A DNA stretch of 17,850 nt from Syntrophomonas sp. (GTDB lineage: Bacteria; Bacillota; Syntrophomonadia; Syntrophomonadales; Syntrophomonadaceae). How positions within the stretch are numbered: position 1 is the stretch's first letter; each line of letters opens with the position of its first letter. Below, one piece after another: positions 1 to 7,606 of the stretch. A program made the position numbers and the translations under genes. The notes under the pieces were generated by a model, which was given only the letters and a program-made list of their open reading frames with translations, was not told the origin of the DNA and made no database searches. The stretch covers positions 1-17,850 of the forward strand of contig PWPP01000026.1 of assembly GCA_003558625.1 (NCBI GenBank), read 5' to 3'.

Positions 1-1790
1 ACTACCACCACGCTGTCTCCGGTAATGGATCTTACCTGAAACCCCAGATAAGGAGTAATTCTCATGGTTCGGATTTGTTTCAGGGCCAGCCAGCGCATGG
101 CTTTGCTCATGTCCTGAGCCAGGCTTTTTTTCATTTCCACAATATTTACCTGATATGTTCCCCGGGTTAAGAGATCCTGGATGGTATCCAAATCTTCTAC
201 CTGGTGTAAGACCAAAAATCTTAAGGTTTCCATATCAATGGCACCTTTTTCCGCCAGGAAAAGAGCGGTTTCGGTCCCGGTGGATCCACCCCCAATGATG
301 GTGATGCGCGGACCCCGAAGCTTTTGCCCCTGAAGGACATCCCAGGCATCAACGATTTCCATATCGGGGCTATAGGAAAAGTCCGGGCTAACCGGGATGG
401 CTCCTGTCGCCACAATGATTGCATCCGGATTCTCTGCCGCTGTTTTTTGGATATCGGCGGAATGGTTTAAGCATAGATTTACCTTTAAACGGGCCAGCTC
501 TACCTGGTAATAGTCCAGTAAGGAAGCAAACTCCCCTTTACCCGGAGGAATTGCTGCTAAGTTCCACTGTCCCCCAATGAACGCCTCTTTTTCCCATACA
601 GTTACCTTGTGACCACGCAGGGCAGCTACCCGGGCGGCTTCCAAACCGGCCGGGCCGGCTCCAATGATGAGAAGCTTCCGGGGATAGTCGGTTTTTTCCA
701 ACACTCTTTCTTCTTCATAACCGCATTGAGGGTTGATGGCACAGAGCAGGGGCTGATTTTGGAACAAACGGCTGAGGCAGGCCATACAGGCAATACAGCG
801 GCGAATATTCCCTTTTCCCCGGGCTTTTATACCCCACTCAGCATCAGCCAGAAAGCCCCGGGCCACAGATACAAGGTCGGCCTGGCTGTTTTCAAGGATT
901 TCCTGTGCGATAACCGGATCATTAATTCGGTTGGAAGCAACCACCGGGACCTGGACCTGGGCTTTGATTTTTGCTGCCAGGTAAGCATAAGCTCCCCGGG
1001 GTACATCGGACTGGATCTGGGGAATCTTAGATTCATGCCAGCCTCCGGTTACATTGAACAGATCTACGCCGCTTTGTTCCAGTTCCCGGGCATAAAGCCC
1101 CATTTCCTTCCAGGTATTGCCTCCGGTTACGAAGTCACTGCCCCCCAATCGCACGGCTATGGCAAAATCCGGACCCAATCTGAAGCGGATATTCCGTATT
1201 ACTTCGAGACCAAAACGCATGCGGTTGGCGAAGCTGCCTCCATACTGGTCCGTTCTCTTATTGGTTTGGGGAGACAAAAACTGGTTTATCAGATAACCGG
1301 CGCTGTTAATAACCTCTACCAGGTCATACCCCGCCTTTTTCCCCCGGATGGCCGCTTCTCCAAAGTCTGCAATACATTGTTCGATATCCTCCACGGTCAT
1401 TTCCCGGGGTGTATGCCCGGTTAAACCCGAAGGCACGGCAGAAGGAGCGATAACCTCCTGTCCGGTCAAAAAGCCGGAAGAATATCCACCGGAATGAAAA
1501 AGCTGTATCCCTGCCCGGGAACCGGCATCATGGATGTGGCGGGTAAGTTCTTCGTGGCCGGCAATATAATCGTCATTATGAATGGATAGAAAGCCTCCAT
1601 AGACACCCGAGGCCTGAACTGCTACCCCTCCGATCATAATAAGCCCGGCCCCACCCTGGGCTCGTTGCTGATAGAGTTGAATTAAACGGTCTGTAACCTG
1701 ACCGTCAGCAGAAAAACCCATGGTAATCGCCGGGATCACGATGCGGTTTTTCAGCGTCACACGGTTTATTTTTATGGGCTCAAATAACAT
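1..1790 (-). CDS. NADH:flavin oxidoreductase / 2,4-dienoyl-CoA reductase family enzyme (C-terminus beyond window)
   Basis: Large iron-sulfur flavoenzyme that by family uses NAD(P)H to reduce an activated C=C bond through FAD, [4Fe-4S] and FMN. I translated the minus strand from ATG 1790-1788, which has AAAGGAGG 9 bases upstream (1800-1807). An OYE-type TIM barrel fills residues 1-~330 (MLFEPIKINRVTLKNRIV). Tyr166 (GYLINQFLSP) and His252 (GGWHESKIP) match the two FadH proton-relay residues. Cys332, 335, 338 and 350 form the cluster site. GAGPAG (377-382) and GGGSTG (500-505) are the two dinucleotide-binding motifs. About 596 codons are present against ~640-680 for the family, so only the C-terminus is missing. 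There is an extra segment of ~30 residues around 517-547 before the second domain continues. The substrate (dienoyl-CoA, enoate, or other) cannot be read from sequence. It is divergent from the next gene. Confidence 0.9.
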   Translation of the reverse strand, partial: MLFEPIKINRVTLKNRIVIPAITMGFSADGQVTDRLIQLYQQRAQGGAGLIMIGGVAVQASGVYGGFLSIHNDDYIAGHEELTRHIHDAGSRAGIQLFHSGGYSSGFLTGQEVIAPSAVPSGLTGHTPREMTVEDIEQCIADFGEAAIRGKKAGYDLVEVINSAGYLINQFLSPQTNKRTDQYGGSFANRMRFGLEVIRNIRFRLGPDFAIAVRLGGSDFVTGGNTWKEMGLYARELEQSGVDLFNVTGGWHESKIPQIQSDVPRGAYAYLAAKIKAQVQVPVVASNRINDPVIAQEILENSQADLVSVARGFLADAEWGIKARGKGNIRRCIACMACLSRLFQNQPLLCAINPQCGYEEERVLEKTDYPRKLLIIGAGPAGLEAARVAALRGHKVTVWEKEAFIGGQWNLAAIPPGKGEFASLLDYYQVELARLKVNLCLNHSADIQKTAAENPDAIIVATGAIPVSPDFSYSPDMEIVDAWDVLQGQKLRGPRITIIGGGSTGTETALFLAEKGAIDMETLRFLVLHQVEDLDTIQDLLTRGTYQVNIVEMKKSLAQDMSKAMRWLALKQIRTMRITPYLGFQVRSITGDSVVV

Positions 1791-1799
1791 GATCCAAAT

Positions 1800-1851
1800 C
1801 CTCCTTTAACGCTCCTGCCTGTATTATATAGGTATACTTTACCATATAAAA
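1800..1851 (-). promoter_or_regulatory. RBS and weak candidate promoter of the flavin oxidoreductase
   Basis: On the minus strand AAAGGAGG (1800-1807) is a strong ribosome-binding site for the ATG at 1790. A TATAAT hexamer lies at 1828-1823. The hexamer 17 bases upstream (TTTTAT, 1851-1846) is a poor -35. The RBS is convincing; the promoter is only a candidate. The rest of the 1852-2070 gap is AT-rich and shows nothing I can name apart from a plus-strand TATAAT at 1949-1954 without a good -35. Confidence 0.35.
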
Positions 1852-2070
1852 ATAAACCCTATATATAGATAGAAGTGCAAGGCATAAAATTAATTATAAA
1901 TTTACATGGAACAGCGCGGAAATAAAGAGTGTCTAAAGAATGATCCTCTATAATTCATAACATAGGTGAAAAAGCTAAAAACCTGGTTTTATTAACCGGT
2001 GCCGCAGAAAAGCTGTCGGCAGCGGAGTAAACAAGAAATCATAACCAGGCATGGCCAAAGGGGGGATCTT

Positions 2071-2907
2071 GTGGACTTGCATATCCATTCAACCTATTCC
2101 CATGGAGAATATACTCCGGGCCAACTGGTGTCAGAGGCCAGAAAAAAAGGGGTCTTTACTATTGCCATAACCGACCATGATGGGTTTGAAGGTTACAAAG
2201 AAGCATTGCCCCTGGCTGAAGACCAGGGCATAAAGTTAATCTCGGGCATGGAATTAAACACCACCGATCAGAAGGGCGAAATTCATATATTAGGATATAA
2301 TTTCGATCCCGATCATGCCCGGTTGAACAATTATGTCCGCTGGCGGCGCCAGGAACGCTTACAATGGGGGGGGAAAATTGCTGCGAAGCTAAAATCTCTC
2401 GGTTATGACCTCGACTGGGAAGCATGCCGGCAGCAGGCGGGGAAAGGTATTATTAACCGCAATCTGATCGGGGAACAAATGGTGCGTCAGGGCTACTTCA
2501 GAAACAACCGGGCAGCCTATGAACAGCTGCTGCGCCAAGATAAAATGGCTTTCATACCTAAACCTGATTTTAGGGCCCATGAGGCGATAGACCTCATACA
2601 TGAGGCCGGTGGAGAAGCCTATCTGGCTCACCCCGGTGTTTATAAAACCAGAATAAAACTGAGGCGTCTGATATCCTACGGGTTGGACGGCATTGAGACC
2701 TGCCATCCCTTAAACAAAACGGAAGACGCAATTTTTTGGGCTCGCCAGGCCCAAAAGTATAACTTAAAACAGTCCGGGGGCAGTGATTTCCATGGACCAT
2801 CTACCCGCAGCCCCTATCCTATCGGCAGTATTCCCTTAACCCGGGAAATATATCAACAGTGGAATTCGGTGCCGGCTTATTCTGCTGCCATGATTCATAT
2901 CAGCTAG
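2071..2907 (+). CDS. PHP-domain phosphoesterase (TrpH/RNase AM/YciV-like)
   Basis: Metal-dependent phosphoesterase of the polymerase-and-histidinol-phosphatase superfamily; relatives hydrolyse 3',5'-bisphosphonucleotides or trim RNA 5' ends. GTG 2071 is chosen because AAAGGGGGG (2058-2065) precedes it and the protein then opens MDLHIHSTYSHGEYTP, as family members do; a GTG at 1999 would add 24 unconserved residues. Length 278 residues, normal for the group. Visible metal ligands are His4 and His6 (HIH), Asp35-His36-Asp37, Glu61 (GMELN), His72, His187 (LAHPGV), and Asp239/His241 (GSDFHG). The central motif usually written GRPH reads NRNL here (residues 129-132), so one customary histidine is absent. 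It stands alone on the plus strand. The exact substrate is unknown. Confidence 0.85.
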   Translation: MDLHIHSTYSHGEYTPGQLVSEARKKGVFTIAITDHDGFEGYKEALPLAEDQGIKLISGMELNTTDQKGEIHILGYNFDPDHARLNNYVRWRRQERLQWGGKIAAKLKSLGYDLDWEACRQQAGKGIINRNLIGEQMVRQGYFRNNRAAYEQLLRQDKMAFIPKPDFRAHEAIDLIHEAGGEAYLAHPGVYKTRIKLRRLISYGLDGIETCHPLNKTEDAIFWARQAQKYNLKQSGGSDFHGPSTRSPYPIGSIPLTREIYQQWNSVPAYSAAMIHIS

Positions 2908-3038
2908 GACATCAACGGGAATTAAAGATTCCAGGGGACGGTTCTAAGAGCGTAATGCCGAAAGAACTGTTCTTTTTAGATTCCAGTTTTTATAGCTTTT
3001 CGCTTCTCCACTTCCGCCGGGACTTATGGTATATTGAA

Positions 3039-3500
3039 ATGAATGATGAAAAAGGTTGTGTAGCGAACGTGGCCATATCTCTAGGAATCATCGCCGGTAT
3101 TATTTTTGTCATGTATTCTGTTTACTTTACCAGGATTATCCGGGGCAATCCGCAACAGTTTGAAAAACAACTGCTCACTTCCCTGGCGGACTGGCTTGTT
3201 CAAAAAGGTGCTGCCAGCAAAAGGCAGGCCTGGATGATGCTGTTTATATCTGCCGCGCTGGAAATAGCCTATTTTTTGCTGGTGTTTTTGGTTATAACCA
3301 ATCCGGTTATGCTGCTACTTACCACCATGCTGGTAGGGTTGGAACTTTATCATTTAATTCGCGTATCCTGGGGTTTCTACCGGTTTTTTGCCGGCAAGGC
3401 AGTCTTAGGAGATATTTTCAACTGGTATATTGAGAGCATGAGTGCCGTTCTTTTTTTCACCCACACTCTTTTTGTAATCATCATCTTATTGTTTTTTTAA
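3039..3500 (+). CDS. Hypothetical small integral membrane protein
   Basis: I do not recognise the family. From ATG 3039 the product is 153 residues with about four hydrophobic segments (roughly 9-30, 65-87, 89-107 and 134-153). The first hydrophobic stretch is followed by a charged, probably cytoplasmic linker (residues 31-64) containing the only long polar region. The frame is open back to 2859, but that part overlaps the PHP gene and has no membrane or conserved character. No good Shine-Dalgarno precedes 3039; GTG 3069 (AAAAGG at 3050-3055) is an alternative that would remove ten residues. Codon use and aromatic-rich membrane segments look like a real protein. No link to its neighbours can be inferred. 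Confidence 0.6.
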   Translation: MNDEKGCVANVAISLGIIAGIIFVMYSVYFTRIIRGNPQQFEKQLLTSLADWLVQKGAASKRQAWMMLFISAALEIAYFLLVFLVITNPVMLLLTTMLVGLELYHLIRVSWGFYRFFAGKAVLGDIFNWYIESMSAVLFFTHTLFVIIILLFF

Positions 3501-3684
3501 TCTCAGCCAGAAACAGCTTATATGCCGGTTGCCTTTTTTGCCCGGCACCTTGTAATGGAGCCAGTTTTGCCCGATAAAAAAGGCTCTGGATCCTTTGAGG
3601 GGTGTGATAGGATGGATCTTTTTTTCCAATGGAGATCGTTTGGTGGTGGAAGCAGGAGGCGCAGATTTTATATGCTTCTATGTC

Positions 3685-3690
3685 AGGAGG
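3685..3690 (+). promoter_or_regulatory. Ribosome-binding site deciding a TTG start (CPBP protease)
   Basis: AGGAGG sits 7 bases before TTG 3698. The upstream in-frame ATG at 3629 has only a T-run before it, so the TTG is the better-supported start. Confidence 0.65.
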
Positions 3691-3697
3691 GTTGTCT

Positions 3698-4417
3698 TTG
3701 AGCCTTAAAGATATTCATGTTAGATGGGGAATTATCGAAGTTATCTTTGTGTTCCTGGGGCTATTCTTAACCGGAGCCCTTTTCAGCATATACGGCCAGA
3801 TGATATATGAATATATAAGGAATTTGTTTTCACTGCCGGATTTAACCAGCATAAGATTGGCTTTGGGCTTTTTCTTCCAGTTTATAGTAATCATTTTTTT
3901 GGTTTTTTTCCTAACTTTGGGGATCAACCGGGCCCGTTTCAAAGATCTGGGATTCAGGGTGCCACGGTTTAAAGACCTCATACAGTATGGGATTATGGGT
4001 GGGTTTCTTCTATTTTTGTGTATCCTGGTCATGGGCTGGATTATTCAGATGCTACAACCTCAATTGCAACCCCAGTTGTTTGAGGAAACATTGCGGCTGG
4101 TTCAGGGCCCACCGGAATTTATCCTTCTCTTCGTTTTAGGGGTGATCCTAGCGCCGGTTTCAGAAGAATTATTTTACCGGGGCATGGTCTATCCGGTTCT
4201 CAGAAAACATTTAGGGGTTGTGGGTGGTGCGATTTTGACCGGTGTGGTTTTCGGGCTGGCCCATTTTGATTTATGGCGTGCCATTCCTCTGGCCTTGGGG
4301 GGGGCGGTGTTATGCTATTTTTACGAGAAGTCGGGCAGTATTTATGTTCCCATGGTAGCCCATGGTCTGTGGAACGGAATTATGACCCTTATAGTATATT
4401 ATCAAATAATGATATAA
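3698..4417 (+). CDS. CPBP-family intramembrane glutamic endopeptidase
   Basis: Membrane protease of the CAAX-processing/bacteriocin-protection (Abi, Rce1-like) family. With the TTG start at 3698 the protein is 239 residues. It has about seven hydrophobic segments, including 11-32, 53-75, 97-118, 139-154, 174-190 and 194-208. The family's three signature motifs are intact: EELFYR at 156-161 (catalytic glutamates plus arginine), FGLAH at 185-189, and His222/Asn226 in AHGLWNG. Bacterial members process membrane or secreted peptides, and some give self-immunity to bacteriocins; no bacteriocin-like precursor is visible nearby, so the substrate is unknown. The longer form from ATG 3629 would start with an odd tryptophan-rich stretch and lacks a ribosome-binding site. 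Gap 3501-3697 shows imperfect hairpins (for example TGCCGG/CCGGCA) but no clear terminator. Confidence 0.88.
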   Translation: MSLKDIHVRWGIIEVIFVFLGLFLTGALFSIYGQMIYEYIRNLFSLPDLTSIRLALGFFFQFIVIIFLVFFLTLGINRARFKDLGFRVPRFKDLIQYGIMGGFLLFLCILVMGWIIQMLQPQLQPQLFEETLRLVQGPPEFILLFVLGVILAPVSEELFYRGMVYPVLRKHLGVVGGAILTGVVFGLAHFDLWRAIPLALGGAVLCYFYEKSGSIYVPMVAHGLWNGIMTLIVYYQIMI

Positions 4418-4453
4418 AATAAATGAGGCAGGGCATTTTTTGGCCGGCCTGAT

Positions 4454-4479
4454 GGGGACAGGGGTTATTTTACGTGTCC
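4454..4479 (+). repeat. Possible degenerate REP-like element (GGGGACA...TGTCC)
   Basis: GGGGACAGGGGTTATTTTA at 4454-4472 with an inverted TGTCC at 4475-4479, in a short intergenic gap. Related head fragments occur at 2934-2945 (GGGGACGGTTCT) and 4995-5001 (GGGGACA). From memory, GGGGACA/GGTTCT..TGTCC elements are scattered in genomes of anaerobic Firmicutes. Copy number cannot be judged from this window. Confidence 0.3.
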
Positions 4480-4560
4480 GGCTACCAATCTGCCCAAATA
4501 AATAAAATCTATTTTCTAAGCATAATGATGCGTCCGAAAAATATTTGAAGGAGTGGAACC

Positions 4561-4878
4561 ATGCCCATTTACGAGTACAAATGTTTCCAGTGCGGTACTT
4601 TTGAGAAATTGCAGAAGATCAGCGAAAGCCCTTTATCACAATGTCCCACTTGTTCCAGTCAGGTGGAGAGGGTGATTAGTAAAAATATTGGTGTTGTCTT
4701 TAAAGGATCCGGTTTTTACACTACGGATAATAATAGCATAAAAGATGAAGCCCGCCGCCTTAACCGGGAAAGGCAAAAAGACAATGAGGCGATTTTAGAC
4801 AAAGACGTCTCTTCCTATGCCAAACAAGCAGATAGCACCAGTGCAAAGTTAGCCGAAGCAAAAAACATTAGGATGTAG
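4561..4878 (+). CDS. FmdB-family zinc-ribbon protein
   Basis: Small protein of 105 residues opening MPIYEYKCFQCG, the standard start of the FmdB/CxxC_CxxC_SSSS family. Cys8-x2-Cys11 and Cys28-x2-Cys31 form a zinc ribbon. A Phe-Lys-Gly-Ser-Gly-Phe-Tyr-Thr-Thr-Asp segment (about 54-64) follows, also typical. The C-terminal ~40 residues are charged and low in complexity, probably helical or disordered. ATG 4561 has GAAGGAG 7-8 bases upstream. The family was named after a regulator of a formamidase gene, but its biochemical role is not established in most bacteria. It is spaced too far from its neighbours to call an operon. Confidence 0.85.
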   Translation: MPIYEYKCFQCGTFEKLQKISESPLSQCPTCSSQVERVISKNIGVVFKGSGFYTTDNNSIKDEARRLNRERQKDNEAILDKDVSSYAKQADSTSAKLAEAKNIRM

Positions 4879-5016
4879 CTCCCAGCTGTCGGACTAATGA
4901 CGATGCTCTTAAATTCCCCTTTCTCAGACAGGTAATAATAGCGATCCCCGGGCGTGAAAAAATTCCGGTGGGTGGGTCCGGTATTTGTATGACTGGGGAC
5001 ACAACAGGGAAAGGAA

Positions 5017-5739
5017 GTGAATGGATCCTTGTTTAAAGCCATAACCTTCGATTTCTGGGATACTCTCTATGTGATAGAACGCAGCCAGGAATACTTGGAC
5101 CGCCGCATCAGTGAGTTTTCTGCCGCTTTGCTTGAATTGGGGGTGGAAAAAGATCCTGAGCAAATTGTTGATGCGTTCCGGCAGGGCTGGAAGGAAGCAC
5201 ATTATCATCAACGCCGGGAAGGCAAGGAAATAATGCCCTGGGGGCATCTGGAAATTATTCTGCAGCAGTTGCAGCTTGATTTGGGAAGCACCTCCAAAGA
5301 CAGATTATATGAAGTATACACCACCTTCACCAAGCGCAACCCTCCGCGGTTGAATGACTTTGCGGCAGAAATAATGCAAAACCTTTATTCCCGCTATAAG
5401 TTGGCGATTATTTGTAATACCGGAGCTACTCCGGGAACGATTCTACGGGAAATTATGGCCCGGGACCATATCATTGATTATTATGATTGCCTGGTATTTT
5501 CTGATGAAACAGGGTATGCCAAGCCCCATAGCAGGATATTTCAACACACCCTGGAAAAACTCAACAGTACCCCGGGAGAATCGGCGCATATCGGAGATGA
5601 TCCCCTGACCGATGTGGCTGGTGCTAAAAGGGCTGGCATGACTGCTATTTGGCTGGCGGGGGAAGAGAAAAAAACCCATCCTGAACCAGACTTTCATATA
5701 CAGAGCTTAATGGATTTACAGCGTATTATTGGCTTATAA
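5017..5739 (+). CDS. HAD-superfamily hydrolase (class IA-like)
   Basis: Predicted cytosolic phosphatase/dehalogenase-fold hydrolase using an aspartyl-phosphate intermediate. All four motifs are present: DFWDTLY with nucleophile Asp12 and Asp15, Thr135 in CNTGATPG (motif II), Lys169 in YAKPHSRIF (motif III), and GDDPLTDVAGAKRAGM from 193 (motif IV). The helical cap lies between residues ~22 and ~105. Length 240 residues is normal. Start choice is uncertain: GTG 5017 is very close to its AAAGGA, while TTG 5029 would begin MFKAITFDFWDT, which resembles many relatives, with that AAAGGA about 13 bases upstream. Substrate unknown. Confidence 0.85.
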   Translation: MNGSLFKAITFDFWDTLYVIERSQEYLDRRISEFSAALLELGVEKDPEQIVDAFRQGWKEAHYHQRREGKEIMPWGHLEIILQQLQLDLGSTSKDRLYEVYTTFTKRNPPRLNDFAAEIMQNLYSRYKLAIICNTGATPGTILREIMARDHIIDYYDCLVFSDETGYAKPHSRIFQHTLEKLNSTPGESAHIGDDPLTDVAGAKRAGMTAIWLAGEEKKTHPEPDFHIQSLMDLQRIIGL

Positions 5740-5937
5740 GATATGGATTCTTGCCTTTTTGTATAGAATACGCATAGATCTTTTTCTTTAAAATGCTAAG
5801 AATTTAAACCCGGGGTTTTTCCGCCCCAAAATATCGTGTTTGTTTTTCCGGTTGAGCGTTTTGCTTAATACGAGCCTATGGGACTATGGGTTTGCAAGCC
5901 GGCTCCATTGTTTCTGAAAGGATCGCACATAAAAAAC

Positions 5938-6384
5938 ATGAAAAGAATTACGATTTATACAGATGGTGCTTGTTCCGGAAATCCCGGACCTGGCGGGTGG
6001 GGAGCAGTAATGCTCTACAAAGACCATAAGAAAGAACTGAGCGGCCAGGAAGATGCAACCACCAATCAACGTATGGAACTAAAAGCAGTCATTGAGGCCT
6101 TGAAAGCACTCAAGGTCGAGGGTTGGGACATCGAAATATATTCTGACAGTGCCTATATTGTTAATGCCTTTGAACAAAACTGGATTGGAAAATGGATGAG
6201 AAACGGCTGGAAAACCAGCAAAAAAGAGCCGGTGGCCAACCAGGATTTATGGGAGGAGCTCATTGCCCTATGTCGAAAGAACCATGTTGTGATAAAAAAA
6301 GTTAAAGGCCATTCCGGTGACGAATATAATGAACGCTGTGACCAGTTAGCCCGAAAAGCTATCCAAGATAACAGCAAAGAATAA
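5938..6384 (+). CDS. rnhA: Ribonuclease HI
   Basis: Endonuclease that cuts the RNA strand of RNA-DNA hybrids and helps remove primers and R-loops. At 148 residues it is close to the 155 of the E. coli enzyme. Catalytic residues are all visible: Asp9 (YTDGAC), Glu47 (RMELKA), Asp70 (YSDSAY), His125 (KGHSGDEYNERCD) and Asp135. The basic protrusion region KWMRNGWKTSKK (85-96) for hybrid binding is present. ATG 5938 gives the normal MKRITIYTDGACSGNPGPGG start; an in-frame ATG at 5878 would add 20 residues with no family support. GAAAGG lies about 17 bases upstream, a rather long spacing. The next gene starts 11 bases after the stop, so the two are probably co-transcribed. Confidence 0.95.
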   Translation: MKRITIYTDGACSGNPGPGGWGAVMLYKDHKKELSGQEDATTNQRMELKAVIEALKALKVEGWDIEIYSDSAYIVNAFEQNWIGKWMRNGWKTSKKEPVANQDLWEELIALCRKNHVVIKKVKGHSGDEYNERCDQLARKAIQDNSKE

Positions 6385-6395
6385 GGATATAGACC

Positions 6396-7049
6396 ATGAA
6401 AAAAGTCCAACTGTATAGCGGAACAGAAAACGGCCACGCGGGTATTGGGTTGCAGGTAAACTGCAGGACCGCCACCCTGGAGGATTTATTGCAGGAATGG
6501 CAGGTTTTATGCGATGATCCCTGGATTTATAAACAACATGCTATAGACCATTATGGTGCCTGTAAGGCCTGTGAAAATAATTGTTGTAATAGTGCGTATG
6601 TGATTCCTGACTTGATTGCATTCAAACAGATGGCGCTGCAACTGGGGCTTTCCTATGAAGACTTGATAGCCCGCTATTTTCACCGGGAAAAAGTCAAAGT
6701 GGGTTTGCTTAGGATGAAGCCCAACCCCTGTATATTCTTGCAGGACAATATGTGTACCATATATCCTACCCGTTCCCTGTTGTGCCGGCTATATGTTTGC
6801 TGTTCCCTCCTGGGAGCAACGGAGTCATTGATTTATGGTATGGCTTGGGCCGGAGCAGCTGCTACCCAAAAGTTTGCTCGGGAGAAAGGACTGCTTCCCC
6901 CTTATTGTGAAAAGGGTTTAACCAGCTTCGACCGCCTGTTTTTTCATTTAATGAAAGAACATGACTGCAGAGATCAGACTGCCTACTTCATGGTGGCGGA
7001 TCATTATGGGGCTATTCCCTTAGCGCCTTTTTTGGGAGTAGCCTTTTAA
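6396..7049 (+). CDS. YkgJ-family cysteine cluster protein
   Basis: Putative zinc- or iron-binding protein of 217 residues. The family cysteine pattern is clear: Cys56-x2-Cys59-x3-Cys63-Cys64, then Cys112 (PNPCIFL), Cys120 (NMCTIYPTR), Cys130 (LCR) and Cys135-Cys136. CxFL...CxIYxxR...CR is the usual YkgJ/CxxCxxCC signature. No membrane segment or signal peptide is seen. Start ATG 6396 is preceded by AAGGA at 6383-6387, overlapping the end of rnhA, which suggests coupling with it. The family's biochemical role is unknown. Confidence 0.82.
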   Translation: MKKVQLYSGTENGHAGIGLQVNCRTATLEDLLQEWQVLCDDPWIYKQHAIDHYGACKACENNCCNSAYVIPDLIAFKQMALQLGLSYEDLIARYFHREKVKVGLLRMKPNPCIFLQDNMCTIYPTRSLLCRLYVCCSLLGATESLIYGMAWAGAAATQKFAREKGLLPPYCEKGLTSFDRLFFHLMKEHDCRDQTAYFMVADHYGAIPLAPFLGVAF

Positions 7050-7134
7050 AGGGACCTTAGAAAGCCGCGGTTTTGTAGAAATCCTTATATGCCAGGGAAG
7101 CGCAATGCATTCGTGGGGTGCTTCAGCCGGGTGC

Positions 7135-7140
7135 AGGAGG
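7135..7140 (+). promoter_or_regulatory. Ribosome-binding site deciding the trmL start
   Basis: AGGAGG ends 7 bases before GTG 7148 and lies inside the longer frame beginning at ATG 7118, which it argues against. Confidence 0.65.
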
Positions 7141-7147
7141 AAAACCA

Positions 7148-7606
7148 GTGCATATTGTGTTAATTGAACCGGAAATACCTCAAAATACAGGCAACATCGT
7201 TCGTACTTGCGCGTTGACCGGAACGGTATTGCATTTGGTAAAGCCCTTGGGATTCTCCCTGGAAGACCGCTTTCTAAAGAGGGCAGGGCTGGATTATTGG
7301 GAGCAGGCTGAGGTTAGGGTATGGGATAGTTTTGAAGATTTTATTCTTCATTATTCCGGCCATACCCTATTTCTTGCATCCAGCAAAGCAGCCAAAAACT
7401 ATGATCAGGTAAAGTATTCTGCCACCTCGGTATTGGTGTTTGGCTGTGAAACCAGAGGACTGCCGGAAACTCTTCGGGCCGCATATCCAGAACAATGCAT
7501 CAGAATACCCATGGTAGATTTCGGCCGGTCTTTAAATCTAGCCAATGCCGTTGCCGTTCTGCTTTATGAAGCCTTGAAGCAGAATCATTTTCCGGGATTA
7601 ACCTGA
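7148..7606 (+). CDS. trmL: tRNA (cytidine(34)-2'-O)-methyltransferase TrmL
   Basis: SPOUT-class methyltransferase that uses S-adenosylmethionine to 2'-O-methylate the wobble base of leucine tRNAs. From GTG 7148 the protein is 152 residues, near the usual ~155. It opens VHIVLIEPEIPQNTGNIVRT, the family's N-terminal motif. The knotted AdoMet site is formed by FGCETRGLP (98-106), IPM (120-122) and RSLNLANAVAVLLYEAL (127-143). A gap of ~98 bases separates it from the YkgJ gene; no terminator is visible there, so it may be the last gene of an rnhA-ykgJ-trmL unit ended by the 7897-7922 terminator. Confidence 0.93.
   Translation: MHIVLIEPEIPQNTGNIVRTCALTGTVLHLVKPLGFSLEDRFLKRAGLDYWEQAEVRVWDSFEDFILHYSGHTLFLASSKAAKNYDQVKYSATSVLVFGCETRGLPETLRAAYPEQCIRIPMVDFGRSLNLANAVAVLLYEALKQNHFPGLT

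Noticed and set aside
609..1424. Open plus-strand frame of 271 codons
   Set aside because: Lies opposite the flavin oxidoreductase, whose minus-strand translation shows OYE, iron-sulfur and FAD motifs throughout. The plus-strand product has no recognisable features.
2859..3038. N-terminal extension of the hypothetical membrane protein
   Set aside because: It overlaps the end of the PHP gene and has no SD or membrane character. A start at 3039 or 3069 is more likely.
3524..3548. Possible terminator hairpin TGCCGG/CCGGCA after the membrane protein
   Set aside because: The loop is long (about 13 bases) and no T-run follows, so it does not meet the intrinsic terminator pattern.
5806..5840. Possible terminator (AAACCCGGGGTTTTT) after the HAD gene
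   Set aside because: The GGGTTT arm directly abuts AAACCC, leaving no room for a loop. The alternative GGGG/CCCC pairing has only four base pairs and is followed by A rather than T.
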